64,000 bases of DNA from Liriodendron chinense (lineage: Eukaryota > Streptophyta > Magnoliopsida > Magnoliales > Magnoliaceae), in contig ML058507.1 in assembly GCA_003013855.2 (NCBI GenBank), forward strand, positions 1,178,001 through 1,242,000. Direction: 5' to 3'. Shown one piece after another: positions 9,410-22,369 of this stretch. The notes beneath the pieces are model-generated. The model was not told where the DNA came from and did not search any database. It saw nothing but the letters and a program-made list of their open reading frames with translations. A program made the position numbers and the translations under genes. The first letter of the stretch is position 1. Every line of letters begins with the position of its first letter.

Positions 9410-10338
9410 ATCCCCTTCGCAAATCGTTTAATTTCATTTACAAGTATTGAATAGATGGTCGAACTACTTTAATTCTCAGTCATAGACGACTGCTCACGGT
9501 CTCTCTATCTGTCTTAGTGCTTGGAATCATAGGCGTTCAGTTGTAAAGTTGTAAAAGGCTCTAACACACCTGGTACCATACATGCATACCAACAACCAAA
9601 TTTCAAGCCAAACATCTCTTTTGGCACACTCGATGGGACTCGTGTGCAATGCTTGATTCTATTCTACAACGCGATGAGTGGAAGGTCAATAAAACTTTTT
9701 GCTAATCCCAAAGATCAAGAGATGTCAAATTTATAAGAAGATATTCCTACAGAAATTGAACTATTAACTCTTTTGTCCACCAAAGTTGGCTCCTTTAGAA
9801 CTCGGTTATTCATCATTCAATAACACATTCAAGAGTGTTACAAATGTTTTTTAATATATAAACTAGCCTGCAACAACTATCCCAGTAAAGATGGATCTAA
9901 ACCAAGCAAGCATCGCTTTAGGCCGAGTAAACAAGCTCCAGGCTGAAATCCTTAATAGGCTTAGGAGTCTTTTGTTTGAAAGGTTTCTCAATGGTTGGCT
10001 ACCAATATGAATACATAGTCACCAAATCCTCTTTAGGATCAATCAATACCTTCTCAGCTGAGGATTAATCAATTCAACCAATAACAGTTTGGTCGAAATT
10101 TGCCGCCACCCCCGACTGTCATCAGAAATAACGACCACAATAGCTGACTATATGGCCAATTTAACTAAGAGGCCTCAAATCATGGAGCCCTTGTTGGGTA
10201 TACGTCTCAAGAACCGAACAACCCAGGGGTCAACTAGTTATGACTTTAGTTCCTCCTATGGTTAATCTAGTTCCTTTGAGGGTTAACTTAACTGCTTAGG
10301 AACATTGGACACTTGTTCATATCCCTTAGATGGGTTGA
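9410..10338 (+). other. LTR tail and leader of decayed Gypsy
   Basis: The first 160 bases carry an LTR-like tail ('agtgcttggaatcataggcg', ending 'ggctctaaca'), followed by 'tggtaccatac', a possible primer binding site. The rest, to 10338, has no readable domain. It includes words such as 'atcaatcaataccttctcagctgagg' broken by stops. I see no gene. Confidence 0.45.
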
Positions 10339-11424
10339 GTGGATCTAATTATATTAATCCAAGAGGTTGCTGGCCATCAACAAGGCCGTCGTATAAATAT
10401 ACCAACCTATAAAAAGCCCTATCCAGAATGGATGAATAGGTACTATGAGCTTTTGAGAGGCTTCCATCCTCTTGGGTTCACTCTATCTATAGGAGAATGT
10501 GGTCAGTCCACCATAGAGCCCATCGATCGCTTCGCCATTCAATGTGGTGAAATTTCATATCAAGATTTTCTAAGGCTTCGGCTATTTGAAAATTCTCTCA
10601 CCGGAATAGCCTTCACATGGTACATTTATCTTTCACCCAACTCTATTAAACACATAATCTAAAATGGATGAGAAATTTCATGTACAATTCTTCTGAATTG
10701 AGCCGGAGGTATCTATGGCTGATTTATCTTGTTTAAGACAACTAGCAGGAGAAATAACATAAGCTAAATTTCTTAAATTGGTCTAAGAGAGCTTAGATAT
10801 TGAGTCAGGAAAGAAATTCAAGGGCATGAAATTTGAAGTTATATTCAATCATCTGCTGCAATTACCCATTATGAATGGATCCTTCGATAGAAAAGATAAT
10901 ATAAAAATTCTCAATGGGAACCTATTATTAGGACTTATACTTCAAGTTGGATATGGTGGAAGTCGTGGCAATGAAACCTTTGATCTACTAATCTCTAACC
11001 AAGAAGGATATGGTTGCCTCTCCTAATCAAAATATATGTGATGAAGAATGTATTCAAGGTCAGTAAATAATCTTCATTTGGCATAGCTGATGCCAGTGAG
11101 ATCTTCTCCTGCAAACCAAATAATTTCCTCAGCCAAAGTGCCTAAAAAGATAGAATATAGTAAATGTCATAGTACACATTCTTTCTCTATGGTTAATTGT
11201 GCGGTTTTCAAGAATGTCATCCAAGACAACATCGATGGGGGGTTGCTTAATTTTTTTGAAAAGGAGATGAAAATTATGGTAGTCAAGACCGATTTATTTC
11301 TGCATGTGGTCGAAGTAAATTTCATCGCACCTAACATTCAGAAGCTCAATGTCCCAATGTTGAACGTTGATCTTGGGACGGCCTCAAGCCATCAGTCCGT
11401 AGGCCCAACCACAGTTACCAACTA
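10339..11424 (+). pseudogene. Gypsy gag remnant
   Basis: The piece 10339-10662 contains YPEWMNRYYELLRGFHPLGF, then TIEPIDRFAIQCGEISYQDF and GIAFTWYIYLSPNSI, which are gag-domain hallmarks. After frame breaks, 11090-11424 contains CHSTHSFSMVNCAVFKNVIQ, the degenerate zinc-binding region that follows gag in this lineage. Stops in all frames rule out function. Confidence 0.75.
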
Positions 11425-12780
11425 ATGAGGTGAAAGCCAAAACTCGGCTTTGCTAAAGAATCGAGGCCGCCCGTGATAGATGGGGGTAAACTAAAGAAGC
11501 CTCATGGTCCTCAACCCAGAGACCACACCAGAATCTATGCAATCGATACAACTACGAGGCTAATTCAATTCATCTCCTGAAGACTAAAATGCTACATAGA
11601 CTAGATCAATTGCTTCGCCAACAACTCTATCAGTTGTTGCATGCAGTGCTACGAGGTTGACAACCCAACAATAACAGAATCGAAGATGAAGACCCATGAA
11701 ATTGGTCCTGTGTCCACCCTAAAATGGTTAAACCAGTTAATGCAAGGAAAAACTGATGGACATAAGTCGTCTACCCAAAGTTTCTCATATAGTCTTCCGA
11801 GTTTACACGTTCTAAAAAATGTCATTGTCAACGATAATAGGTGGCATTAAGGCTTCAAAGCCTAGGCCATAATAAGTCTCAAAAGAGATTTTAGCCGATG
11901 ACGAGCTTAGTATCGATCATTCGAACCTACTTCAGAACATCATGACTCACTGGAACGGGTTCAGTTCCACCCAAGCTTGGACCAACTAGTCATCAAGGAC
12001 CAGGAACAAGCTTTAAACATCAAGGAAAGTTTCACAGACTTAATGATTGAGTTCAAGGACAATGCCACGTCTAGCAATTTCTAAGCGATGAAGAGATCAT
12101 GGAGAACCAAGTGCTCTTGATCAAAGAGCTAAAGGCTAATGATATGCTCTTAGTTGATAATACTAACCCCTAATGAATGGGGGTCAATAAGGCTCAACTC
12201 ATTTGCCAAGTAATGAGTAAGAAACATAGTAATGAAGAATTGCCCAAAACTAATTTAGAGAAGACCATCATCCTTTCATTAGTTCCTGATCTTTTGGAAC
12301 AAGGATAAGGTCAAAGTGTTGTAGGCTGATAGTTGTTCTTTTGTGGCCGATTCAAATTCAACCGAGGCCTATTTGTATGATGGTGAAATAAGACCTCTCT
12401 ATTTTACGGGTCAGATAAGAATGGATGATTGACAAGCATCATGGCCTCCACTAGTCCTTTAACTTTAATTAGCAACAAACATCGAGGAGACAAGAATGAA
12501 TAAACTAAATGATAACATTCCGCACGAGGAGATATTGAATAAGTTTATCATCGAGGAGATTCCATGAGTGTCGACCGTAATCACAACCATTTTAGACGAA
12601 ATAAAGAGGCACCTTTAAGATAAAGGACTACAGAATGATTGCTTCGTCAACATAGCTTAATGTGTCTTAGAAAGAGATGAAGTCTTTGACGATGGAATAG
12701 ATTTCCAAGACCTTGAAGTAGCACTTGATAAGCTAGACTACTTTTAGGTTGACATTCATAATCCTCTGTTGGAAATCAAT
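11425..12780 (+). pseudogene. Gypsy protease-region remnant
   Basis: No long frame survives. The position between gag and RT, and short recognisable runs near 12770 (EINLGTEHDIGPTYLSGLL), indicate the protease and the linker before RT. The catalytic triad cannot be identified. Most of this stretch is unreadable. Confidence 0.45.
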
Positions 12781-14634
12781 TTAGGGACCGAACATGATAT
12801 AGGGCCAACGTACCTCAGTGGGTTATTATAGATGTAAGTTCAAGCAAAGATCATTTCTCTCTTAGAGAGTGTTTTAATTATTTTGGTTGAGACTACCATG
12901 AGATGGCATGACTTGATAGAAAGTTAGTCAAGCACCATCTCATAATAGAAAAAAAGTTTCTACCTTTCAAGTAGCCAGCATGACGTATGATGGTTGAAGT
13001 AACCCTAAAAATTAAAGAAGTCAAACGGCTATTAAAGTCTAGTTTCATTCGACCCATTAGGTATGTAAAGTGAATTTCCAATATAGTACTAGTCATCAAG
13101 AAAAATGGTAAGTTGAGGATATACATCCATTTCAAGAACCTTAATCAGTCAACTCTAAAAGATAAATATTCGATATCAATTGCGGGCCAATTAGTAGATC
13201 GAGCGGCTGAGCATAAAATGATTTCTTTTATGGATGGTCGCCACAAGGGTTACAACCAAATTTATATTGTTGTCAAAAACATTCTAAAGACAACTTTTAA
13301 ATGTCTTGGAGCAATGGAGACATATTGTTGGATTGTCATGCCTTTTAATATGAAGAATATCGTTGCCACTTACTAGTGCAATATGAATGTTATCTTCCGT
13401 GACATGATTGGCCATTTTGTGGAATTGTACATTAATGGCATGGTCATAAAATCGATTTATGTAGCCAATCACCATGTGTGGCCAAGAAAATCATTTGAGA
13501 GGATGAGGATATGTAAGCTAAAATAAATCCACTTAAGTGTGCTTTTAACGTATTTGCTGGAGTTTTTTTTTAGATTCCTCATACATCAAAGAGGAATTTA
13601 AGTTGACCGAAACAAGTTTTGAGCAATCTTGGAAGCCAAAAAAAAAAAAAAAAAAGAAGAAGAAACTCCAAAGATTCATTGATTAGATTAACTTGTTATG
13701 ACAATTTATCTCTAATTCAATAGTAAAGATTGGTGCTTTCTCACCCCTGCTCAAATTAAAAGCAGGGAAGCAGTTTAAGTGGAAAAGCGAGCACTAAATG
13801 GCTTTCGAGAAGATAAAAAAATCTTACAAAGCCACCAATCACCCCGCAAAAATTGTCCCCTTTGGCTGTACATTTCGGTGGTTGAAGATATTGTTAGAGT
13901 ATTACTAGCATAGATGAATGACGAACGGAAGGAGTAAGTGGTCTATTATCTTAGTAGAATATTTATCAAAATCAAGAGGCAATATTCTCCAATCGCTAAG
14001 TTCTGTTTGTCATTGTACCTTTTTACCATAAAGTTATAATATTATCCGTTGTTCAACACGGTCCATGTAATTGCTTCAACCGATTTAATAAAGTACATGC
14101 TAACATGACCAATTCTCAAAAGCTATTTTGGTAAATAGATTTTTGCTCTATAAGATTTTTTTTAAAAATATGTTCACTAAAGCTCTATGAAAGGTTAGGC
14201 TATTGCCAATGTTTTAGTCAATCACCCTTTGAGTGTTGATAGCTAGATCCCACAAAGTGATTGAACTTTGTTCATTTGAAATCATAACTTAAAAATTGAT
14301 CTTTGATTGATCAAACATCTAGTGTTTGGATAGTTCTAATTTTCGCAACTAAGAGAGGACAGGAGTATGCATTCTATCGAGAGTTTGTACTAATTACCAA
14401 GTAAAGTACGAGGCTTTTATCATCCTCCTTGAAATCTTATTAGAGCTTACAACTAGGACGATCGAAGTAATGGGAGACTCCCAGTTGGGAATAATCTAAA
14501 TCGTAGGAGCTTACAAATATACGTACAAGTTTGTCTTTAATGTCATATTACATAGTGGTTATCCAACTACAGATAATTTCGAGCAAGTCAATTTAAAGTT
14601 TATCCCCATAGAGCAGAATGAAGACGCCAACGAA
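12781..14634 (+). pseudogene. Gypsy reverse transcriptase / RNase H remnant
   Basis: RT is recognisable at 13080-13376: NGKLRIYIHFKNLNQSTLKD, then ISFMDGRHKGYNQI and IVMPFNMKNIVATY. Canonical Gypsy RT has 'CIDFRNLN', 'SFMDGHSGYNQI' and 'MPFGLKNAGATY', so many residues have changed. The YVDD box region near 13430 reads 'LYINGMVIKS', so the catalytic aspartates are lost. RNase H traces follow, with GDSQLGI near 14475. Dead. Confidence 0.75.
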
Positions 14635-15411
14635 ATGATGCAGCAAATAATAGGACTACGAATGCCTAAAGGGATGGACAAAAGATTCATAGCAATGCAA
14701 AAACGATCTCTACCATTGGTCTTTCATAGAGAATCTAAGTTAGAGATGTGCCAGCTAGACATGCAAGAGGATGATTGGAGGCATCCAATTATTGAATATT
14801 TAAAAACACCTAAAGGGATGAAAGACTGTATAATCATGAAGTTTGCACCGAACTATGTATTGTATGATTATTATATCTACTGTAAGGGATCTTATGACCT
14901 TCTACTAAAGTGTCTTCACCTTGACAAGGTAATGGTAGTCATGGGAGAAGTCCCTAGAAGAATTTTTAGAGCTCTCTATATGCTTGTCTCAAGATGGGGG
15001 CTCTGATTTGACATTATGGCTATTTTTACTAAAGATCACTAATGATTGTATTAAGTTTGCAAAGAGGTATAAAACATGTAAAAACATGAGCTACTATACC
15101 ATGAACCAGTGGTAGAATTACACCTGATATAACCATGGCCATTCCATGAATGGATCATCGATTTGATTGGGAAGGTTTACCCTTCTTCATTAGGATTTCA
15201 CAGTTTTATAATTATGACAACTGATGAAGCCAAGTCGATGAAGGGAGTGGGAGAAGTCGAAGTGATGAAGTTCACTAGGGAGAACATCATTTAAAGATAA
15301 AATATACCATAAATAATTATGGTAAATCAAGGATATGTGTTCTCTAGAGTTGAAACCAGATCATTCATCGAAGAATACAAGTTTAAATTCCTTTATTTAA
15401 CCTCTTATTAT

Positions 15412-15690
15412 AATAGCTTGGCACAAACCAAGCCAGCTCGAAAGCTTGGCTTGGATTGGTTTGAATAGAAGTTCAAACCAAACCAAACCTCAGAGTTAAG
15501 CTCGTTTAAAAAAACAAAAGCTCAAACCAGGGCAGTATCGGTTCAATTCGGCTTGGTTTGATTCAGCTTGTAGATTGTAAACACATTATTTCCTATCATG
15601 TGATCTACTTGAGCTTTGGATATGATTCCATTTTGGGATCATGTCCTAAAATGATATGTAAAAATGGATAAACAACGTAGATAATACATA

Positions 15691-15747
<57 letters not shown>

Positions 15748-16145
15748 AATGGACATGTTATGCTTGTGTACTTTTATTTAGAAAAGGCTTTTACATGTCT
15801 ATTTTGAAGTTGCACTCCTCCTTTGGAGGATGTTAAATATCATGTAGCTAGTAAGATAATTTTGTATTTTTTTGGTGCTATTTCTAACTTTTTAAATTCT
15901 TTTCTATTCAAACAAAGAAACATTAAAAAGAGCCGCCACCTGTTTGAACTCGGCCTGGCCCGGTTCAAAAAATTTTACCAAACCGATCTTGGCTTGAACT
16001 AGATTTTTATGGCGCAAACCAAACTCGGGCCGCATGGGTCGGCCTAAAACCCAAACTAGGCCTATCCACAAACTAGGGTGGCACAAAAACAAGCCAAACC
16101 AAACTAGGGCTAACTCAGCATGGCCCAAATCGTTGGCCATGTCTA
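15412..16145. mobile_element. hAT-like MITE in the Gypsy integrase
   Basis: A block of about 734 bp interrupts integrase. It is flanked by CTTATTAT on both sides (15404-15411 and 16146-16153), an 8-bp target duplication as in hAT elements. Its ends are imperfect inverted repeats of the type TAG..TGGC, typical of plant hAT MITEs, and the interior is rich in 'ggcttgg' and 'caaaccaa' words. It holds a CA microsatellite and no transposase. Confidence 0.65.
15692..15744 (+). repeat. (AC)n microsatellite
   Basis: About 26 AC units inside the MITE. Confidence 0.97.
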
Positions 16146-16760
16146 CTTATTATGCTTAGGCCAATGGACAGGTCGAGTCTACCAATAAGATCTTAAAAAA
16201 CATGCCTAAGTAGATGGTTGACAACAATCCATGATGATATATAACACTACTCTATCAAAGGTATTGTGGGCTTATAAAACTTCACAAAGGACTAACACTA
16301 GAGCAAGTACATTTACTTTGACTTATAGAGACAACGTGTGTTACCAATGGAAGTCAATGTACCTTCGCTCAAAGTAACATTTTAGTCTTAATTAACCGCA
16401 ATCGAATTCACCCAAGCCATGCTTATTGAACTAGAAGAGCTCGATGAATTTAGGCTTAGGGCGTTAGATTCACTAAGGCCTCATAAGTTAATGCTAGGCA
16501 AAGCCTATAATAAAATGGTTAAAAGGAAATCATTTAGTGAATGGTCCTTAGTTTAGAAAGTCATTCTACTGATTGGGACAAAAGATCTTGAATAATGGTG
16601 TCTGACTTTTGATGACCATACAAAATTAAAGAAGTTCTTTGTGGAGAGTATAAATTCCAGAAGATCTAGATGAGTCTATATTCAGATTGGTTATTAATGG
16701 TTGGTTTTTAAAGGATACATCGCCACCATGTGGGAAACGAAAGGAAAATAAATAATAAAG

Positions 16761-17364
16761 TTTAATGATGCAACCAAAATCATCAAACTATTTAATCAAA
16801 AGGGTAAACGATCGATTAATGAAAAAAATTATTAATCAAGCAAAAGATCAAAAGCTTTTGCAAAAGACAGTGCTACAAAATAATAAGCAGAAATGGCCTA
16901 GGAAATATGTACACAAAAGAAATAAAATGTCAAAGGCAACAAAGGTCTATTCATAAGAAAAGGAAAAGGACCCTTATCGGGTATGAACCCCTTCACCAAG
17001 GATCTTGGAATGGAAGAAATGGTAGCAAGTCTTGGGTAATGTCGTGCGCTCAAGGCCTTTTTCATCAACTTTTAAGATTTACTGTTACAAATAGCCTTTG
17101 AGAGGAAGTCTTCGGCCTTATTAGATTGTCCCTCCAACTAGGCACGCTTCTTCTCATTTAAGTATAGTTCTTCTTTTGCCATCTTCAGTTGTTGATGTAA
17201 ATGAATTATGCTCTCTTAACATGCATTATATTCTATCTATAACAGTTCAGTTCACTTCCTCTTATCATTTTTATAAGGTGATCATGTTCTTTCTTTACCT
17301 CCTCATACATCTAGTCATTTCTAGGATGTCATTCAAATGTTGGAGCATAGTTTGTAGGCCAACA
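16761..17364. other. Gypsy 3' untranslated remnant
   Basis: This lies between the end of pol and the polypurine tract. AT-rich, no recognisable domain, no gene seen. Confidence 0.5.
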
Positions 17365-17462
17365 TTTGTGGGGGCAAAATGTTGATAATGGTTGATTATC
17401 AACTAAATTTCCTTGAAGTGGTTCGAGGAGATGAGATTTGGTAGGCTTATTATCGCAAGAAG

Positions 17463-17918
17463 TGTTACGCGCGAAAGCAACCTTAGATCAAATTAAACAA
17501 GCAATAAAGAATGAAAATATTAGGTAAACATAGAGAAAACATGAGATTTTACATGGGAAACCCTTGTTAGAAAAAACCATGGCACAAAGTGACAATCAAT
17601 CCACTATAAACAGAAGAAGGTTATAAGAGATGGAACAACTTACAATAAAACTCTAGCTTTTCCCTTCAAAATGCCTAAAAATTCATTCTAGGCTCCTCTC
17701 TCTATCATGCGTTAAAACTAATCCGTAATTACAAGCCTATATATAAACTCCAACGTAGATTAGGAAACAAACCCACACTTATGCACTTGTGTGTCTGTTC
17801 GGTATACCCAACTATACCTTCGGTTGATCGAAGACATCACAACGAGCTTTGGTTGACCTAAACATAACTCGGTTGACCGAAGGCACCAAATTAAAGGCAC
17901 TCGATCAACAATATCTAC
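17463..17918 (-). repeat. 3' LTR of decayed Copia
   Basis: Begins TGTTACGC on the plus strand, with a minus-strand TATA stretch (ctatatataaac) at about 17738-17749. It shares the block 'ttttacatgggaaacccttg' to 'atggcacaaagtgac' with the other Copia LTRs in the window. Confidence 0.78.
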
Positions 17919-18330
17919 CGTGGCATTAATCCTCTAGCTCCACAACTCCAAGCTGATACCACAATATCTAATCATCTTTAAAATAACACCATCATCGATT
18001 CGTGCATACGCCATCTTCATTTCTTCTTTGCAAATGCCAAATAAGTCAATAAAAATTTAAACTTCTCTATAGGAATGACCTTTGCAAACATGCCTGCTGG
18101 ATTCACGCTGGTGTGAATGCTTTTAAGAGTGACACCTCCTTCCTCTAGTACCTACCAAATAAAGTGATGAAAAACATTGATGTGTTTAGTTCGGAAATGA
18201 TATGCTGATTTATTTGCCAAATTGATCTCGGTCACGCTGTCATAATGCACAGCCATAACTTTCTGTTGAAGTCTTGACTCATTCATCATTCCTTTCAACC
18301 AAATAGATTCCTTGAATGCTTATGTCACTA

Positions 18331-19260
18331 CTATATATTTAGCTTCGATTGTGAAAAGTGTAACCATGGAGTACTTAAGCTTCGACATCTAACTAATAGT
18401 TCCACTAACACGAATGAGTAACTGAAAGTTGGCATTCTATTATCCACATTTCCTGCATAATCTACATCCACATAGCCTAAGATTTTCCCTTCAGAATTAC
18501 TAAAAACTAAGACGTAGTCCATTGTACCTCATAAGTATAGAAGTAACCATTTCACAGCTTTGAAATGTTTCTTACTGGGGTTTGATATGTATCTTCTTAC
18601 AACATCAACCACATGTGAAATATCCAATCTATTATAGACCATATTAACATACATAAGACTTCCAACCATGCTCAAGTATGGCACACGAGACATATATCGC
18701 TTTTCTTCATCTAACATAAGACATAACTCCTAAGAAAGTTGAAAGTGAGCAGCATAGGGTGTGCTAATCGGTTTAACCTTTTTTCCATTATATACTTGAC
18801 TAAGACCTTCTCAGGATATTCCACCTGAGACAACCATAGCCTACTATTTTTCATGTCTCTATGTATATCAATGTCGAGAATTTTCTTTACAGCCACTAGA
18901 TCTTTCTTTTCAAATGTCTAGGATACCTTTGTATTTAATATGTTGATTTCAGACTACTATGGCTAGTGATAAACATATCATTAATATATAACAGCACAGT
19001 AATGAATTTTCTATCACCTAGTGCTTTAAAATAGACATAATGATTGAATTCACTTCTGATAAACTGTTGGCTCAACATGAAAGAATCAAATTTCTTATTT
19101 TACTACCTAAGCGACTGTTTCAGGTCGTACAACAACCTCTTTAACCTACAAACTGAATTCTTCTTTTCCTGCACCTCAAACCCTTTAGGTTGCTTCATGT
19201 AGATCTGCTCTTCTAATTCCTTATGTAGAAATGTAGTCTTCACATCTAACTATTCCGGTT
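18331..19260 (-). pseudogene. Copia RT C-terminus and RNase H remnant
   Basis: RNase H start at 18331-18522 (GYVDVDYAGNVDNRMPT). RT end at 18529-18717 (YMSRVPYLSMVGSLMYVN, DISHVVDVVRRYISNP). The upstream piece at 18711-18896 (KKILDIDIHRD, RLWLSQVEYPEKVL) is in another frame. RT continues to about 19260 with stops. Family recognition is strong; catalytic function is lost. Confidence 0.78.
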
Positions 19261-19799
19261 CCAGATTATAATGGGCAATCAGAGTTAATACAAATATGAT
19301 AGATACTTGCTTGACCACAGGTCTAAATATCTCACTGAAGTTAACACCCTCATGAGCATAACCCTTCGTTACCAATCTGTCCTTGCAACTATCCTATTTC
19401 TTTTAGTAAACCCACTTACAACCAATTGCATTTCGCCTAATGGGAAACTTCACCAGATCCCATGTTTGAGTTTTATACAAAGAGTATCTAATCATGCATC
19501 GTTGTCATCCATGTTTATGCATCATTGTCTTCTAATGCTTCTTGAATAGTAAATGGATTCCCTCATTTATAATGAGAGAAAATGCAACATTTGAGTCATC
19601 CACATATCTCAGCAGTAACGTACTATCCCTTAGTGGATTTCTTTTGATAGGTGAATGCTCCACCTCTTCCTATACCTCTACCTATTGCTTAGGTTCTTTT
19701 AAGTTCTTCACCTTTATCTGTTTCAACATCAACCGTTGATTTTTTTTGTTTCCTCGTGCATATCCTTTCGAAATAAGGAACCTTTATCAAACTTGATGT

Positions 19800-20700
19800 C
19801 CTGGCTAAGTATGATTTTTCATAAAATTCGGTCATACAATTCGTAACCTTTCACCCCATCACTATACTTGACAAAAGTGCACTTCTTAACCCTTTGGTCT
19901 AACTTATCTCTCTCAACTGACGGTACATGAAAGTAAGTGTCACAACCAAATATCCCCAACCTTGAGTAATCAACTACCTGACCACTCCATACTTCTTTTT
20001 GAATTTTATAATCAATAGATCTAGAGGGGGATCGATTTACCAAGAGTAAGATGTAAAGACAGCTTTAACGCATAACTCCTTGCACAAATCAGAATTACTC
20101 AACATACTCTAGGCACTTTCCAAATGAGTCATGTTCATACGTTCAGCCACACCACTTTACTCTGGTGTATGCCTCATTGTGTTGTACCTCAAAATTTCAT
20201 CGCTCTTGAATTATTGATTAAACTTCATTGAAATAAATTCTCTGCCATTATTTATCCTTAGAATTTTTACTTTTTGCTCTATCTACTTTTCAATCATTGC
20301 CTTTCAGTTCTTGGAAGTGACGAAAACATCGAATTTATGCCTAAGAAAATAAACCCAAATCATTATAGAGAAATCATTAATAAATGTAATAAAGAATGAC
20401 GACCATTCTCTAAAAATAACAGGTGATGACACCCACACATTTGAATAAACATAGTATAGCTGACCTTTACTAATATGCTTCTCGGTTTTAATGCTTAACC
20501 TTGATTGTCTTTCATATATGCAATACTCACATATATCTAAATAAAAACTTTTAAAACTAGGAATTAAATGATGATCGATAAGTACCTTTATATCTCACTC
20601 CTCATGTGTCCTAGGCGCGCATGCCATAAATGTGCCGACGTAGACTCTACTACAGATGTTACAAATCCACCCGATATAGTATTCCCAATCAACTTATAAA
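19800..20700 (-). pseudogene. Copia integrase remnant
   Basis: The 19819-20043 piece reads VVDYSRLGIFGCDTYFHVP and KCTFVKYSDGVKGYELYD, the conserved region after the Copia integrase core ('LRIFGCVAYVHVP', 'FIGYSDGVKGYRL'). The core toward 20700 is broken by stops and frameshifts. Confidence 0.72.
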
Positions 20701-20713
20701 GATTTCTACTCCT

Positions 20714-21600
20714 TTATGCTTTCATAACAGTGAGTGCCCCTCTTAAAACCTTCAAGACACATTCATAACCGGCGAACTTGCACTCGAGTGTGTCTAGAGC
20801 TCCTAGAGAGATCAGATTATTCTTCGGACTTAGAACATGCCTCACATCGGTTAAAGCATGATCCACCCTGTCAAACATCCTAATGCAAACTAAACTAATT
20901 CCTGCCATCTTACAGGCATGGTCATTGCCCATAAGAACTAGGCCACCATCATACTTGCTATATGTGGTGAACCAACTCCAATGATGACACATATGGTACA
21001 ATGCCCCCATATCCAAAATCCACTCCTGAGAAGTAATCGATCTTGGACAATGACAACATATCACAAGCACTCGATTCTTCATCAGATTCTAATAAATTGG
21101 CTTCCTTTGGCGAATCATATAATATCTCCTCCTTCCGAGTTTTGGGATATTAACAGTCCTTCATATGTCCCATCCTCTAACAATTCCAGCACTTCAAGTT
21201 GCCTTTACCTTTTGACATGGATCTAGATCGCGACTTCCCCTTTTCTCGCTCAGACAGTCTTCCCTGAATAACAAATGCATCCATAGAAGTACCATCGCAT
21301 CCTCTCTTCTTTCTCAACTATTTCGACTAAAGGGCTAAGATAACAGTCTTGACGTCTAAGGTATCCCTACTATAATAGAGAATATCAACCAGATACTCGT
21401 AGGACTTCGGGAGAGATGTCGACAAAATTAGAACTTTCTCTTCTTCATGAATCTTCACCTCCGAGCTTGTTAACTTGTAAATCAATTTTTTGAAGGCGTT
21501 AATGTGCTCAAAGAGATCTGACCCTTCCGTCATCTTGAGATTGTAAAACTGTCTCTTCAGATATAGATGACTGAAAAGTAACTTCGCCATGTAGATGCTC
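20714..21600 (-). pseudogene. Copia gag, protease and pre-integrase remnant
   Basis: The piece 20714-21082 contains EWILDMGALYHMCHH, matching the Copia protease 'WILDSGASYHMC' with the catalytic D kept but DSG changed to DMG. It continues as VRHVLSPKNNLISLGALD, the pre-integrase linker. The 21327-21590 piece is the gag UBN2 domain (LFSHLYLKRQFYNLKM, LFEHINAFKKLIYKL). A zinc knuckle region lies between, decayed. Confidence 0.78.
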
Positions 21601-21915
21601 TCTATCTTCGCTCATAAGCCTGTGGTGGTCTTTTCATCGATGACATTATACAGGCTAAGCACAATTTCATTGTGTTAATCGCCCTCTGATCAAGTACATC
21701 CCAATCATCTTCCTTCATTGATTCTAGACGATGTACTTTCCTAAGGAGTACATGCTACAACCCTTGCTGAACTAGGAGGGATTTCATCTTCAAACTAGAT
21801 AGTTCAAAGTTGTTTTTGCTTGAGAACTTCTCTATCTTGAACTTCACATTCTATCCCTTTGATGCCATGTCTCAGATCAAAACTAATACCCTAACCTAAT
21901 AGCTTTGATACCACT

Positions 21916-22369
21916 TAGTAGGCACGAAAGAAACCTCAGATCAAATCAGACAAGCAATAGAGAATGAAAAATCCAAGCAAACACATAAAACACATGAGAT
22001 TTTACGTAGAAACCCTTGCGGGAAAAAAACTACGGCACAAAGCGACGATCAATCTAGTATAATCAGAAGCAGGTTACAAGAGATGGAATAACTTATAGTA
22101 GAAACCCTAGCTTTTCTCTTCAAAACCCTAGAAAAATTGTGCTAGGATCCTTTCTCTCTCGTGCCTTAACCCTAATCTATAATTACATGCCTATATATAA
22201 ACTTCCTCATAGACTAAGAAATAAAATCCACACTTGCGCTTCCATTCAGTTAACCCAATTGGACCTTCGGTTAACCAAAGACATCACAACAAGCTTTGGT
22301 TGACCAAAACATAATTTGTTTGACCGAAGGCACCAGATTAAAGGCAATTGATCAACAAGAAGATCTACA
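21916..22369 (-). repeat. 5' LTR of decayed Copia
   Basis: Partner of 17463-17918. Contains 'ttttacgtagaaacccttgc' and 'cggcacaaagcgacgatcaa'. A TATA stretch (ctatatataa) lies at 22191-22200. Confidence 0.78.

Larger units (their letters stand above)
14635..16760 (+). pseudogene. Gypsy integrase remnant, split by a MITE
   Basis: The zinc-binding end lies at 14635-15000 (DDWRHPIIEYLKTPKG, LLLKCLHLDKVMVVMGEV). The core follows at about 15130-15411 (WPFHEWIIDLIGKVYP; later EEYKFKFLYLTSYY). Integrase reading resumes after the insertion at about 16146 (ANGQVESTNKILK, LWAYKTSQRTNTRASTF). The C-terminal end 'MWETKGK' stop lies near 16735-16750, equivalent to the typical 'YYPSMWEM' terminus. The frame is broken many times. 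Confidence 0.75.
9410..17462 (+). mobile_element. Very decayed plus-strand Ty3/Gypsy element
   Basis: Gag, RT, RNase H and integrase remnants appear in the correct order on the plus strand, all full of stops and frameshifts. The 3' end is marked by a polypurine tract (tttgtgggggcaaaa, 17365-17379) and an LTR start TGTTGATAAT at 17380, cut off by the Copia at 17463. At the left, 9410-9570 looks like the tail of its 5' LTR, cut by Tat element 1. It is the oldest Gypsy copy in the window by degree of decay. Confidence 0.8.
17463..22369 (-). mobile_element. Decayed Copia element with both LTRs
   Basis: Two related LTRs (17463-17918, 21916-22369) bound a minus-strand interior with all Copia domains in order: gag, pre-integrase, integrase, RT, RNase H. 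The primer binding site at 21902-21913 reads TGGTATCAAAGC on the minus strand. The 5-bp flanks (agaag and ctaaa) do not match, so the target duplication has decayed or the edges are off by a few bases. It lies within the 3' LTR of the older Gypsy. Confidence 0.83.
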
